Assembly (NCBI GenBank): GCA_011634665.1
Contig: WAEK01000019.1
Coordinates: 806,001 to 870,000 of the forward strand
DNA from: Mortierella sp. BCC40632
Taxonomy: Eukaryota > Mortierellomycota > Mortierellomycetes > Mortierellales > Mortierellaceae
Direction of reading: 5' to 3'
DNA: 64,000 nucleotides
The first letter of the stretch is position 1; each line of letters starts with the position of its first letter. The translations under genes and the position numbers were made by a program. The notes under the pieces were generated by a model that searched no databases, had not been told where the DNA came from, and saw nothing but the letters and a program-made list of their open reading frames with translations. Below, one piece after another: positions 22,155 through 35,525 of the stretch.

Positions 22155-23829
22155 GAATATGTCCTATCCCTGAGAAGAAAAAAAAGAATCAAAAGCCAAA
22201 AACAAATACCAAAAACCAAAACAGAAAAACAAAAACAAAAAAACAAAAGATAAAGAAATGAAAGATAAAAACAACGCAGTACACACACCCTTGCCAGGAC
22301 CGCTAACAGGGCTTCAATTCACAATCACCATCCGCCACTACTACTACCACTACTACTACCGCCGTCACCATTATCACCTCTACCATTGCCACCACCGTTC
22401 TCATCACGACTGTATTTGCTTATGACATTTCGAAGAACCAAAAGCTTGAAATGACATGGCGGATAAACAAAAAGGAAGAAAAAACAATGAAGGAAGGAAG
22501 GAACGAAAAATATAATCAAGAAAAGGAGGCCGCTAATACGTCGCAAAGGAACTTGACAGGATCGCTGGAAACGGATGAAGACCTTTCTCCTGCTCTGTAT
22601 TTTTGCCCTTTCTTTTTTTTCTTTTTCTTTTTCTTTTTCCTTCCTTCCTTCCTTCTTTCTTTCTTTCTTTTAGGATAGAGGATGTTGGTTGATGATCCTC
22701 TATCCTCGGTCCCAATCCTTTCCTATTCCTATTCCCCTTTCCCCCTCATACCGCCCCTTTCTATTTAATAGCATACCGACCCTGTTACATATATCACCCC
22801 TTCCTCCACCTATCTATTTTTTTTTTTTTTTTTTTATTTATTCCCCTTTGCGTCCCTGACCTGTCTTGCATTTTTTTTTTCTTTGCTTATTTCTATTATT
22901 TTTATTTTTATTTTTTTTATTGTTATTGTCCTCTTGTCCTTTAGTTTACTTTCCTCTCCCCACACACACTGTTGTAGATCTGCCATGCTACCACTACCAC
23001 TACCACTTTTCACTACCACTACCATTACCACCAAAAGAAGAAAAAAACTACACTACCGTTTCTGTTCCTCCTCCACTTTTGCTTCCTTGCTCTTCCTTCC
23101 TCTTTCCTCTTGTGCTTCTTGTAATTCTTCCTCTTTCGCTTTCTCTCTTTATTATTATTACTATTATTATTATTTTTTATACAAGAACTCAAGAACAAAA
23201 GAAACGACAATGATGAAAAAAAAAAATGAAAAAAAAAAAATGAAATGAAATGAAAAAAAAAAATGCGGATAGCCAGTTTATATCCTATTTCTCCAACGCC
23301 AAATCTCCCCGCCCATTTTACCCCAACTATCTCTCTATTTGCTTACATTTTTTTTTTTTAAAAAAAAAAAAAAAAAATAGTCGACTTTTTTCTTTTTTTA
23401 TTACTATTATTGGTTTTCTCGTTTTTCAAACTTTTTAAAAAAAGGATGGAGGGAGAGGGAAGGGGGGGGAGGAGGGGTATGAGAATGAGCCAATTTTGAG
23501 AGGAGGAGAGATGTCTATCTCCCCTCCTCCTCCTCCAAGCGATGAATTAAGGGATAGAGAAGAAGAAGAAGAAGAAAAAAAAAAAAAAAAAAAGCCAGCC
23601 AATTGGAGCCGATCCACCAAAGACTTCGCCCAGCGACCTCGATAAAAAGTAGCCATTCACACCACTCTCCCTTCCCTCTTGCCTTTTTTTTTCTTTTTCT
23701 TCTTCCTCCTCCCCCTTCCCTCTTTTCTTTCTTTCTTTTCCTTCTTTACATCCCCAGAATTACAAATCGAACACCTATACAAACTCTATCATCATTATCA
23801 ACAACAAACAACATCGTCATCATTCACTT

Positions 23830-23868
<39 letters not shown>

Positions 23869-23873
23869 CTTCC
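22155..23873. other. 3' flanks of two convergent genes, low complexity
   Basis: There is no supported gene. The stretch contains ACC/ACT-rich segments (22325-22420 and about 22985-23030), TTCC and TTTC repeats (22640-22672), many T and A runs, and a 37-T run at 23832-23868 just before the stop of the minus-strand membrane-protein gene. Confidence 0.5.
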
Positions 23874-25798
23874 TCACTTGGTATTCGAGTCTTTTGTCTT
23901 TGTCTCGGACGATTTGGACTCTTCCTTCTCAGTCAAGGTCTCGGTCTCGGCTTCTTCCTTCTCAGCCCCCAACGGATCCTTGTCCTTGAGCAATGCCGGG
24001 GATTGTGAAGATGAAGATGAAGTAGAGGATGAAGCCTCAGACAAATGTTCCACATATTCTCGTTTACCCTCCTTGTCTCCTCCTTCTCCTACCCCTCCTC
24101 CTACTTCCGTCTTGCTAGAGGTCAATGTCGGTGTCGAGGCTGCTGTCACACCACCAGTCCGATCCTCGGTACTAGGCACTGTCGCCCCTTCACTGGCTGT
24201 CGTGACAGATGTATTCTGGGCGGCGTTGAGAGCCGTTGTGGAACCTGAAAGAGGAGTCGCTGTGAATTCAGATCCTTCTGCAGGTGGCTCATAAGCTGGG
24301 GGCAACAACCCACCAGTTCGAAGAGGATCATCGGGAGAGACTGTTGGTAGGGCAGCTGCAGCTGCGGCCGAGATGGCAGCCGCCTCGGCCTCCTGAGCTG
24401 TCAAGGGTGGAGGATCCGAAGTTGGAGGCGCGAAAAGAGCTCCTGCAGGGGCGGTGGACTGTTGAGAGTTCAGGACGGTGTTGAGCTGAGGATGGTTCAT
24501 TGGGAAGGGATACGTATGCTGGATAGGACGAATGATGACAGGTGGATAATCGGGGACTTGACCTGGTGCAGCGGAGCTAGGAGTACCATTGGCGCCAGGT
24601 GTGGTGGTGGATGGAAAGTTGTACATGCCAATTTCTTCTGCCGCAGGTCCAACCACCTGCTCATCCCGTCTGTGGTTTGCATAGGATGGTAATTCGCCAT
24701 TGTCCTCGTTGTTATCTGATATTGAATGGCGGGACAAGAAATGGAAGGCTGTGGTGGTTAGATGATGCAGACTGCAGCTTTGTGACATGCCATCTGATAT
24801 GGTAAGACGAAGGACCTTTTTCTATCGATCTTTTTTTTTTTTTTTTTTTTTTCTTTCTTTCTTTTTTTCTTTCTTTCTTCCTGCTTACCTGTCGGACGGT
24901 AGACTCCTCCTCGACGGTCATACTCAATACCGTCAATATCACACTCGCCACGGGAATGTCTCTCTCGAATCCTCTGCAATTGCTTCCTGCGTCGGTACCA
25001 AACAAGGGCCGTGACAACAAGGAAGACACCCAGGGTGGACAATAGATAGGTCCTGGCCGTTCCTTGCAAACTATCGGTCCTTGAAGAATCATCTCTGGAC
25101 CTTGAACCTCTCACCCACACACAGCGCCCAACAGGTCCTTCATAGCCAGTTGCATTTGCAGCCGAGGTGTTGGCTGGTCTCCTCTCGGTGCCATCGTAGT
25201 TACATCGTCCAGCACCTTCTCTGGGATTGTTCATCCAACCTGCACACTGGAGAGTGGAATAACAAATCGACCCTTCCGGAAGGAGAGGCTTACAAAGGCC
25301 TGGGTGAGAGCCACCGATATCGTTCCTTGTGCTGGCTGAGCGAAGGTTCAGATCATAGTACCGGGTGTTGGGGTCGACGGTTGGAGCACAGTGAAAGGCT
25401 GGATCGCAATTGCCACGAAAGTGGACGAGTGTGGATGAGTACATGATATCGAACACAGAGTAGACACCAGAGAGGTCCTCTGTTAGGATCGATTGAATAG
25501 TGCTCGCGTAAAGAGCGCTGCTGACAGGCACGGGGAGAGTGGTGCAATTGGCATTCTCTCTCTGAAGGTTGGTAGGACCAGCGAACCGGATGACTGGAGA
25601 GAGCTCGTACGAGTTGAGGTACCATTGGTGTGGGGCAGGCAGGGCGGCATCCCCTGGCAGGAATGGGTATGATGAAGGCGGCTCGTAGGGTTGACAGAGT
25701 GTACCGCCTTCATAGAGAAAGCAAGTGGAGACACGGTTGCATTTGTTTCCTTTGCAGTGGTCGACGTTGTCTGTTGGTGGGGGGAGGAAGTTCGACAT
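23874..25798 (-). CDS. Single-pass membrane protein with Cys-rich N-terminal region and long Pro/Ser tail
   Basis: Two exons, 25798-24889 and 24715-23874 (donor GTAAGC, acceptor ATCAG; an alternative acceptor lies about 36 bp earlier), giving about 583 residues. The first 250 residues carry about a dozen Cys and several N-glycosylation sequons and look extracellular. A hydrophobic helix (about 256-275, LLSTLGVFLVVTALVWY) is followed by a basic stop-transfer RRRKQLQRIR. The remaining 300 residues are Pro/Ala/Ser/Thr-rich with an acidic Glu/Lys end and look cytoplasmic. The visible start has no signal peptide, so either the helix is a reverse anchor or an upstream exon is missing. I do not recognise the family; the plan resembles fungal cell-surface sensors, but that is only an analogy. 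Confidence 0.65.
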
Positions 25799-26635
25799 GA
25801 GCAGGGGATGATATGTGTGGTGGGTATGAGAGAGAGAGAGAGAGAGAGTGTGTGTGTGTGTGTGTGGGAAGGTGGGTGGGTGGGTGGAAATAATAAAATA
25901 AAAGCGGCGATGAGATGAATCAGCGGGATGGAAAGGATCGGCAGAGGAATGAGATTACACAGCCCGCAGAGGAGAAGAAGGAAACGATGGATCCAGGGAG
26001 ACCGTGTGGTGTGTGTGTGTTGTTGGCTGTCGAGATGATGGATGGGTGGAAAGTCTGTAAAAGAAGAAAAGCTCCAGGAGAGAAAGAGAAAGAGAAAGAG
26101 AAAGAGAGACAAATAATACAAAAGTGAAAAAAAAAAGTCATCCCAACAAAGAAAACAGACAACACAACAGAAAAGGACCTGTTGACCCATCTCATCCCCC
26201 TGGTGCAGCCAGAAAACCAACCTGTGGGCGAGTGAGTCCTCTCCTTCTTCTGTTCTTCTGCTCTTCTGCCTGACTGCTAGAGTGAGCCAGGGGCAGAGAG
26301 TGGCTCTGCGTCAACGTTTTTTTTCTCTCTCTCTCTCTCTCTCTCTCCCCTTTGCTAAGCTCGCTCTCTGGCCCAGTCATTAATACAAAAAAAAAAAAAA
26401 CTGCATTCTCCAACACCCCCAATTTTTTTTCTTCTTCACAACCCATCCTGCCCATTAGATCTCTTTTAGTTCGTCTCGTCGATTTTCCGTTGAACTGACC
26501 AACTTTCTGGACTCTGAAGCACCCAATTATGGATGAGGACAAAGTCTTGTCTTTATGTCTATGATAAAGAGACTTTGTACCCTTCTGGCCCTTCTGGCCC
26601 TTCCGGCTCACTTTCTCACTTTCTCTCTTTCTCTC

Positions 26636-26729
<94 letters not shown>

Positions 26730-28969
26730 CTACACTTTTGTCTATTCGCGCCAACAAATCTTGCTCAACACAGCACGAATGTTTGTAGGCGTGTGTGTGT
26801 GTATGTGTGTGAATGTGTGAATGCGTGAATGCGTGAGTGTGTGTGTGTGTGTTTTTCTTTTGTGGTGCGCGCGCTCTCTTCAAAGAGCTAGACTACCTTT
26901 TGCTTGTTCTTTTTCTTCTCGACTCTCGTATCGATGACAGCCAACATCTTTTTTCCTGAAAAAAACAGCCCGCTATCCAAACCCTATTCGCCCATTTCTT
27001 GCACAAACACACATACACACGCACACTCACAAGCACATTTCTTCTCTTTATCTTTCTTACATCTCTACCCGACTTTGCACGGCCCATTGTCCGATCGACC
27101 GCTCTCAACTCTAAAAAATTCTGGGAGCCCTTTTTTTTTTTTTTTTTTTTTTTTTTCTTCATTGGGCGTTTTCTCTCTCTTGGGTCTTAACCCGGTTAGG
27201 GTACAACACCGGCTCCCTTATTAAGGGCCAACGGGTAGCGCCAGCTGTGAACCCAGCTGGGGTGAGCTGGCTCTCTGTTTGAGACTCCGTTCTGAACCAG
27301 ACCTCTCTCTCTCTCTTTCTCCCTTTCTCACTCTCTCACTCCCTCTCTTTCTTCTCTAGGAAGGAGGGGGTTCGATGCATGCTTCGACTTTTGTCCACGT
27401 GCCTCTACAAAACCAAAGACTTGCAATCATAAGAAGGAGAAGGAACACATTGTCCTTTCTGAATCCATCGATTCAACTTTATCGAAGAAAAAGAAGAAGA
27501 AAAAAAAAAAAAAATAGAGAGACCTGGTACATTGTTCGGGTCAAAAGAACAGTCAAGAAAAAGCTGCCAGAGTCGACTCTATAGGCGAGTGACCAAGGAG
27601 CTTCCTACATTGTCTTTCTCTTTTCTCCTTCTCTCTTCCAAAGTAGTAGGACCATCTGACTCAAAGAACAATCGCTCATTGTATCATCGCCCAGCTCAAA
27701 AAATAAAAAGACACCCTAGAGTAGTAATTGTCTGGGTCGTCCTTGTATCCTTTTGCTCCTCCTCTTCTTCCTCTTCCCCCACACATACACCTGCTCAGCC
27801 CATGTATCCTTTTGACTGTTGAGTCGTCTGCCTCTTTTTCTTTTTTCTCGAAATCGCGCCATGTTAATGTCGCGTCCTTGCTCTGTAATATCTCAGCCTC
27901 TTCTCTTTCTTGTTCGCTCTCTTTTTTTTTCGCTCTCTTTCTCTCTCAGTAAATTGGGCTGTAATTTTGTGCTTTTCCCCACTTTCCCTCCCCTGACGTG
28001 CCTTTCCCCCCACACGTGCTCTGAATTAAGGTTTGTTCAGGGACTAACTGGCATTTCTCGGGAGTCAATGCGGAGGGGAAAAAAAAAAAAGCTTTGCTTA
28101 CTACTAGGCAGTCAAAAAGACAAACCCCAAGAAGGACCAAGGACGTAATGAAAGAGTCGACCACAAGTTGGCCAGAGCAGGGCTGCAGTTCGGAAGGCTG
28201 CAGCAGCAGTAGTAGGGAGGAAGAGGAGAAAAGAAAGGAGAGATAGAAAGAAGGGTGTGGTATATGTGTATATGCGCGTGTGATGCGTGTGTGTCTGTGT
28301 GCATCCTCGTTACTGGACGAGACAAGGAAAGACGGGACTATTGTTTTTGAGTTTTTTTTTCTTCTTCTTCTTCTTCTTCTGAGACAACAGCCCAACTGAA
28401 CGTTGGATTCATCTTCAAAATGCCTCAAGAAAAGAGGACCCTGTTGCTCTCCTCGGTAGAAAGCTTTTTTTTGCTCCGCCACAGCACACACACACTCTCT
28501 CTCACACACTCTCTTCTCCTAATCCTCTTCTCCCTTCCTCTTCTTCAATCTCGAAAGAAAGTAAAGTAAAATAAAATAAAAGAGTATGCATTGGTTATAA
28601 AAAAAAAAAAAAAACTAGTTTACACTATGGTGAGGAACTCGATCAGGAAAAGGAAAAAAAATGCTTGCTTGTTAGAGTACAATTCGCGTCTCTGGTAAGA
28701 TATAAAAGGGAAAAAAAAAAAGAAATATACTCCAGCCTACCAGTCAAAACAGAAATGAAACAAAAAAAAAAAAAAGGAAGGAAAGAAAAAGAGCAGGATC
28801 CGGTCCAAAGCCGATCTGAAAAAAAAATGAGGGGAAAAGAGAAAGGGGGGGGGATCGTTGAATTGACCAAAGCAGCAACCATAAAAAGAAAAGAAAAGAA
28901 AGAAACGAAAGTAGAAAAAAAAAACGCGAAACAAAACAAAACAAAACAAAAAATAGGAGAGAGAATAGT
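25799..28969. other. Long intergenic low-complexity region
   Basis: No gene is supported. Contents include GT/GA repeats upstream of the membrane-protein gene (25830-25890), (CT)n at 26647-26726, a T run at 27131-27156, a non-repetitive island at 27180-27300 with nested GC-rich inverted repeats (for example around 27238-27262), and A runs near 28600-28614 and 28760-28775. The longer open frames are Lys/Arg or Ser/Phe translations of the repeats. Confidence 0.5.
26647..26726 (+). repeat. (CT)n microsatellite
   Basis: About forty CT units, followed within 150 bp by a GT-rich tract at 26790-26852. Confidence 0.9.
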
Positions 28970-31900
28970 TCAGTATTCATCCATCGTCAGGCCGTGACTA
29001 TCTTGGATCCCAAGAGACTCGATCCGAGCATCATCGCTCATCTTGGAGGGTGGTAACATTCTTCGGATCCCAGCTTCCTTCCCCTCCTCTCCTTCCATCA
29101 TGGCCTCGTTCCTCTCGACTTTGTTCACCTTGTTAATTTTCTCTTGACCATCCATTGAATCCTCTCCATTGTCGTCGTCGTCGTCTTCTTCTTCTTCTTC
29201 TTCTTCTTCTTCTCGATCCTCATTCCCTTCATCTCCTTCTTCACTATCGTCCTCCATGCTCACAAAGGTTCCTGAACCAACTCTGTGATCCACTTCCATG
29301 ATTGGATCTAGTCCATCCGACTCATCAAACCGGTCCTCAAATCGACATTCGTCACGATCATCCTCGTCCATGGCCGCATGGTCCTCTTGACTAAATGTCG
29401 TACTTTGACTCAATCGATGTTGCTGCTGTTGTTGCTGTTGCTGAGACGAATGCTGCTGTTGCTGATAGTGGTGTTGAGGATGACCAGAGTAATGAGAATG
29501 ATTGGACTCTCTTCGATGGGAATGCCTAGGATGAGAATCATAGCTGCCGTTGCTGCTGCTGCTGCTGCTGCGGCTGCTACCACTACTACCACTATTACCG
29601 GTACTACTACTGCTGCTGATGGTGCTGATACCACTTCGACTGTGATTTCCCCAGAGCAATTGTTCGATTGAACGGAAGGCATTCGATTGGATAAACTGTG
29701 GACCATAGAGTGCATGGAGCAACTCGACCGAAACCTGACAGGGGTGTCGAATCGAGAGCAGGAACGACATTTGTGTTGGAGTGGTCTTGATCATTGATCG
29801 AAGATGAACTTTTTTTGAGAGGGGAGGGAGGGGGGGAGGAAGAAATATTTGTTTAGTATCCACGCTCCTTCCTTTTTTTTTCTGTTCTATCCAATATCCA
29901 AAAAAGAAGAAAAAAAAAAAAAAGAAAAGTAAAGTGACTTACTCTGCAAGTTGATCACCACGTTCAGTTGTTCACGCATTCGATGAAGGATTCGAGTACA
30001 TTCATCCTTGGCTCTCGATTCCTCTGTGGGCCAAGGATCCAACATGGCCTTTCTTAATTGATTCAATGATCGGATACTACCTTGATGAGGTGTGATCGTT
30101 CCATCCTTCCAGGGTCTGTACTCACTTAGTTCGTATCCTTCCGAGATCACATGGGCTAAAAAAAAATTAGCGTGAAGGAACACGAAAAAAAAAAAAAAAA
30201 GGTTAAAGTTTTGATCATTTCATAGACACTATCGATATCTACTCGCTCGTAGTTATCTTGTAGCCACAAAAAAAAAAGAGAGATGACACTTACAGCGGAC
30301 AGTAGGATTGGCCGCAGTATTAGTTCCGTGTTTTTTCCTGAGTTGCATCTCCTCATTGGAGGGTTGATCCTGTTTCCGTTCTTTTTGTGACCCTTCTTCG
30401 TCCTCCTTTCTCATTGAGGAAGACGATCCTTCACCGCTGCCCTCCCTGACCGGTACCTGCCCCGACAAAGATGGAGTGGTGGGAGTAGTAATAGTCGTCG
30501 TAGTCGTGGTAGTGGTCGTCGTCGTCGTAGTAGTCTTGGTGGTTTGGGCTGTCGTATCACTCGTCGTATCCATCGCCGTGTTCTCTCCTTGACTAGATTC
30601 GGAGGAGTTGGAAGCACTTGCACTAGTCGAATCGTTCATTGATGTCGAGAGTGACCCAGATCTCTGCTTGGATCTTGTCCATGATGACGACTGTCGGTTA
30701 GATGACTGTTGCTTTTGTTGTTGTTGTTGCTGTTGTTGTTGTTGAGAGTGTGAGGAGGAACTCATAGAAGAAGAAACATCTCGCTTCGGTCGAAGTGCAA
30801 CCGGGATTGGCTTCCTGTTCAAGATCTTGCTTCGAATTGGTTTGAGGACACTGTCAGGAATCTTTTGTCGAGCCCTTCGACCCCGTTCTTCTTCTTCCCA
30901 AAGACCTCTCAAAAACAAATTCGGGTTCGGGTGCTGGACCACCACGGAACGGCGTCCAGACCGTCGATTGACCCGAACACAGGCAAAGGAGGATGACGAT
31001 GTGGAAGACAACGAGGAAGAGGAGGAAAAGGAAGATGATGATGATGGTGATGGTGGTGACGACGGCAACATTGCCTTGGCTTGGTCGCCCATCAGATTCT
31101 CATGGTTGTCAAAAGTAGATGTTTCGGATACCGGATCACAGACCATGGTCATCTCCATCATCTCTTTACGCTCCCCACACACATCCTCCTCCTCCTCCAA
31201 AGATCCGTCACGGTCACTGTCCTTGTCAATCTTGCCAATCACTCTGCAACTCGGTGTAGTAGCGGTAGTGGTGGTAGTGGTGGTGGTGGTACTGTTGGTG
31301 GTACTGTTGGTGGTGCTGGTGGTTGTTGTCGTGGTGGTGGTCGTGGTGTTGGTGTTGGTGTTGGTGGTCATGGTGGTCGAAACAGCCCAAAAATCAAGCC
31401 AAGACAAATCCAACCTAGCCATCATCACATCCCAAAAATCTCGTCTTGCCCATAACTTGACGTAGGGCGAAGGAGAAAGACTAGACGTCCATCGGGTTGG
31501 GAAATGATGTATCTTGCGTCGCTTGTTGGATTCGAACCAACCTGGGTGGTCCATTGCCCGGTCTTTCCCTAATGGACGCGCTAATTCAATCGCCTCTTCA
31601 AAACTTCGTTTTCGATTGTCGTCGAGAGGACAGTATTGACGTCCTTCATGATGAGGACAATGCTTTTGTTGCTGTTGTCGTTGTCGTTGTGATTGTTGTT
31701 GATGTTGCTGAGAAGAAGGAGGAGAATGATAATGTCGATGACCTGTACGGTCCTTTGTTGGCATTGTCAAGGATAATGTCTCGATGGGGACAATCACAGC
31801 AGGCCTTGTCAAAGGATCTGTCAAGCTAGGAAAAGGAGCAGCAATGATCTCTTTCTCTTTTCCTTCACTTTCTTCCATCTCCTCTTCCTTTTCCTCTTCC

Positions 31901-34900
31901 TTTTCTTCTTCCTTTTCCGCTTCCACTTCCGCTCTCTCCTCTTTCTGACCCTTTTTCTTAAATTCTCGTAGACAAAGACTTCCCGATGAAACAAGAGCCG
32001 AAGTTGTCGATAGCAGGCTCAACAAAGTCGTGTCGACGACGTTCGTCTCTTTCGAGAACGTCTTTGTTGTTGTCCCTTTTGTCGTCGTCGCTTCTGCTAC
32101 TGCTGATTCGACAGCATCGACCTTCTCCTTCCTCTCAAGACAGCTCTCCTTGGTCAATGTCGAAAACGTCGACGCGGGGGCTCCGAGGAGACTACGACGT
32201 TTCCGTGCAGGAGAGCTGCTATCTTTTCTTCTACTACTATTGTTGCTGCTGACAGATGAGACGTTTGAGCGACAATGAGGAGAAAAAGATGAAAAAGAAG
32301 GAGGAGTAGGAGGAGGAGGAGAGGAAGAAGACAGAGAAGAGCCGGAAGGGGCAAGAGGAACAGAGGTCGATGTCAGAGGCAAAAGGGAATGTGTAGGAGA
32401 TCGGAAACGTTCATCCTTTTTGTCGTTGTCGCGATCGTTAGCATCGCTAGTGAGAGGCAAGCCTGTCTGTGGAACCAGCTCGATCCGTTCACGTCGGAGC
32501 CCTTTTACTTCTTCCTCTTCTTCCTCGTCGTCGTCGTCGCTTAGCTTGCGTCGCTTGATGGACATGGGCAAGTCAAGCTTTCGGGTAAGGCGCGATTGAC
32601 CGGCATCGCTTTCGTCTTCAATGGCATCGTTGTCACCGTCATCGTCGTCCTCATCGTCCTCATCGCTTTCAAGAATACCGTCTTGAACCTCTTGCTCATG
32701 ATCGAATTCCATGTCTTCGTCTACCTTGATCCGGCCTTGAGTAACAGTTCTGGGTGCTTTTGAGAAAGGAGGTGAACTCTTCTTTGGTCGGGTGTGCGTC
32801 GATGAGGGCTGTGGAGAGTGGGAATGTGGGTGGGATGGATGGGATACCGATTCGGATGACAAAGGCGGGCAAGTCGAGATCGGTTCCTGGTCATGGAAGG
32901 AACCCGGGTAGACAACGTGAGGGTGACTGGGATGGGATGACTGCAAAGGTGGTCTGTCATTCATGGACTCTTTTACGTCCTCTTCTTCCCGCCCCTGTTG
33001 TTGCTGTTGTTGTTGCTGTTGCTGTTGCTGCTGCTGCTGCTGTTGTTGTTGTTGTTGCGGTTGAGATGGGTGCTGGTGTTGTTGGTGTTGAGGATGGTAC
33101 CGGCTGGAACTGGACGAGAGTGGGCACGACGAGGATGGATCAAAAGACCCAGGCGAAAAGTGGACTCCAGAATCGGGACGGTCCATGGTGATAACCGAGT
33201 CCGACTCACGGACGACAGGGTGGGTCCAGGATAGACTTGCTAGCGTAGAGCAGTCAGAGACCTCTGCTAGTGCTGGCATCGGTTGGGCGTCTTCTGGGAC
33301 GGGAACCGTGGTGGTCTGCCTTGGGATGGATTCGAGGGTGGATGGGAAGGGATCAATGGCAGGCGTAGAGTGGTCGCAAGAAAAAGAGAAAAAAGAGGTG
33401 GTGGTGGTGGTGGCCGGGGAGAGGGATGAGGGCGAGGATGCGGATGCGGATGCGGATGAGGATGAGGATGTGGATGCGGACAATATGGAGGAGCGAGGCG
33501 GGGAAGAGGTCAAAGAAGAAAAAGACAAAGAGAGAGAAGAATGACAAGGGGAGCACATGGAGGAAGAGGAAGATAAGGAAGCAGAGAGAGATAAAGGAGA
33601 CAAGGATGTAGACGACGATGCAGAAGAGTGAGGGGGTGAGGAAGCTGCTGTTGTGGACAGCGAGGAAGAGGCAGGCCGTGGTCGCCTTGGCCGTGGTCGC
33701 GTGTAACAGGTCTCGTTGTGGTGGATGTTGTAACAGAGGTGGATGCTGGAAGGACCCGCGCTTTGGGAGGTAGGCGGAATGCAATGAGTGGAGCAATGGC
33801 TGTCTGTGTCGATGCTTGGAGCCGAGCATCCGAAGCCTTGCGTGTCCTGAATGCAGTCTGTGTCCTGTGCATGGCCTTGTTGTTTGGCATCCTGCAGATG
33901 CTGCTTCTGTTTTTGTTGATGCTTCTGCTGCTTCTGTTGCTGTTGTTGCTGCAAGACTCCCTTTTGTCCTTCATCCTTGCCCTCTTCTCCATCGCCCTTC
34001 TCTACCTCCTCCTGACGGTGGTGGTGGTGATGGTGGTGGTGGTGTGCAGACGCAGTAACCTCCTGCTCTGATAGAAGCAGAGCCGAACGACGAGAACAGC
34101 AATAACGGGAGTGTGGCTGCTCCTGCTGCTGCCGCCGCTGCAACAGTGGAGGAGACAGGCCAGGAGCGCAAGTAGGGGCTGATGGGGAGTCTTTGCATCC
34201 TTCAGCATCGGGACGACGACGACAACAACAACAACAACAACAACAAGGAAACTCAGGAGCGCTATGCACAGCAGCAGAGCTAAATGGAATATGAGAACCA
34301 GTACATGTCTTCAATGTGGTATTTTTTTTTTTTGTTTTTCAGGGCATTCCCCCCAATTCATCGGGAAACATGTTCTTTTTCTCTTTCTTTCTTTCTCTCT
34401 TTCGCTTCCCCCTCCCTCCCTCTCTCCCTCCCTCCCTCTCTTTTTCTTTCATCTCTTTCATATTCGCGTCGCTCACCTCCATCCAGAGCCTACGCTTATT
34501 CTTGCGCAGGCATGGCCAGAGTCCGAGTTTGTGCAACCCTCGGCTTCGTCATGGTGACTACGGTTCGGTACTTCTACAGTGAGCGATCTTGACGACAGAC
34601 AACAACAGGATATCGAATCCATCTCCGCGCCTAGAACACCAGTAATCGGTCCAGAGAGGACATTGTGTGGTTGCTGTTGCTGTTGCTGAAGCTGGAGCAC
34701 TCGTTGTTGTTGAGGTTCCTGTTGGAGTTCATGTTCATGCTGTTGAGAATGGTCTGCAGCGATGGGTGAAGAGGAATGGGAGAGGGGACGACTGTTGCTG
34801 GGAAGATGGTTCTCTTGATCTACTATCGCTTGTGGATCACCACTGCACCATTCGGATATGATGCCGTTTCTGCGTTGCTCGTTACTGCAAATGCCATCGC

Positions 34901-35525
34901 TGTTATCCATGTCGCCTGGTTTGTCATCGCTGCTCCTGTGCCCTGCTCTGACTGCAATCGTTTCCAAATCAGTATCCATTTCCAGACCTGTGGTCGTGTG
35001 AGTTGGAGAGAACAATGCTGGCGAGAAAGTGTTCCTACACTTTGGATCGGTTGTGTCTGTCACTGCGGATGGGTCGTTCATGTGGGTGGTCCAGCCTCGG
35101 TCTAGAGTACTAGAGCTCCTATTACTACAGTGAACTCTGCAGGTCTGCAGAAGGGTAATGCAACCGGGTCTTCCTTCGGGACTTTGCTTAACCCGACAGG
35201 AGGAAGGATCGGATAAAGAGGAGGGAGAGCAAGAGAAGGCTTTGGAGGAGGAGGAGGAGGCCATATTCAGCGCGTGGCCATCCTCTTGAGAAGGATCAAA
35301 AAAAGATGCCTCAGCCGCGGCTATCTCTTTGCATGGATGAGGAGACACACCCAATTGCTGCTGCAGGCCGTGAGAGTGAGGGCTAGGGTAAAGGTGAGGA
35401 CTGGAGCTGAAGCTAGGACTGAGCTGTTGGGGTAGAGTCGGTTGCTGGGGCGATGAGAACGAGCAAGTGACAGAGGCAGTGGCAGGATTGAGAGGATGAG
35501 CGAGACAAGGCAGATCAGAATCCAT
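28970..35525 (-). CDS. Very large low-complexity protein with a structured C-terminus
   Basis: Proposed exons: 35525-34477, 34279-30294, 30256-30230, 30155-29943 and 29808-28970, which keep one frame and give about 2,037 residues. Most of the protein is Ser-, Gln-, Thr- and His-rich with long homopeptides (poly-Q near 33050-33000 and 30770-30715, poly-T near 31360-31260 and 30540-30480) and acidic blocks. Two ordered-looking islands stand out: one with Trp/Arg-rich text (about 31500-31390) and a basic one (about 30960-30780). The last 280 residues begin with a folded-looking segment (motifs EYRPWKDGTITPHQGS and LLHALYGPQFIQSN) and end in a Glu/Asp-rich tail. I do not recognise a domain; the composition suggests a nuclear or condensate-forming regulator, which is only an inference. 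Exon 3 is a 27-base microexon with a weak GTGTCT donor and is the least certain part. Confidence 0.65.

Noticed and set aside
31520..31560. tRNA T-arm-like sequence around GGATTCGAACCA
   Set aside because: It is inside the open minus-strand coding exon (protein text GWFESNKRR) and no cloverleaf surrounds it.
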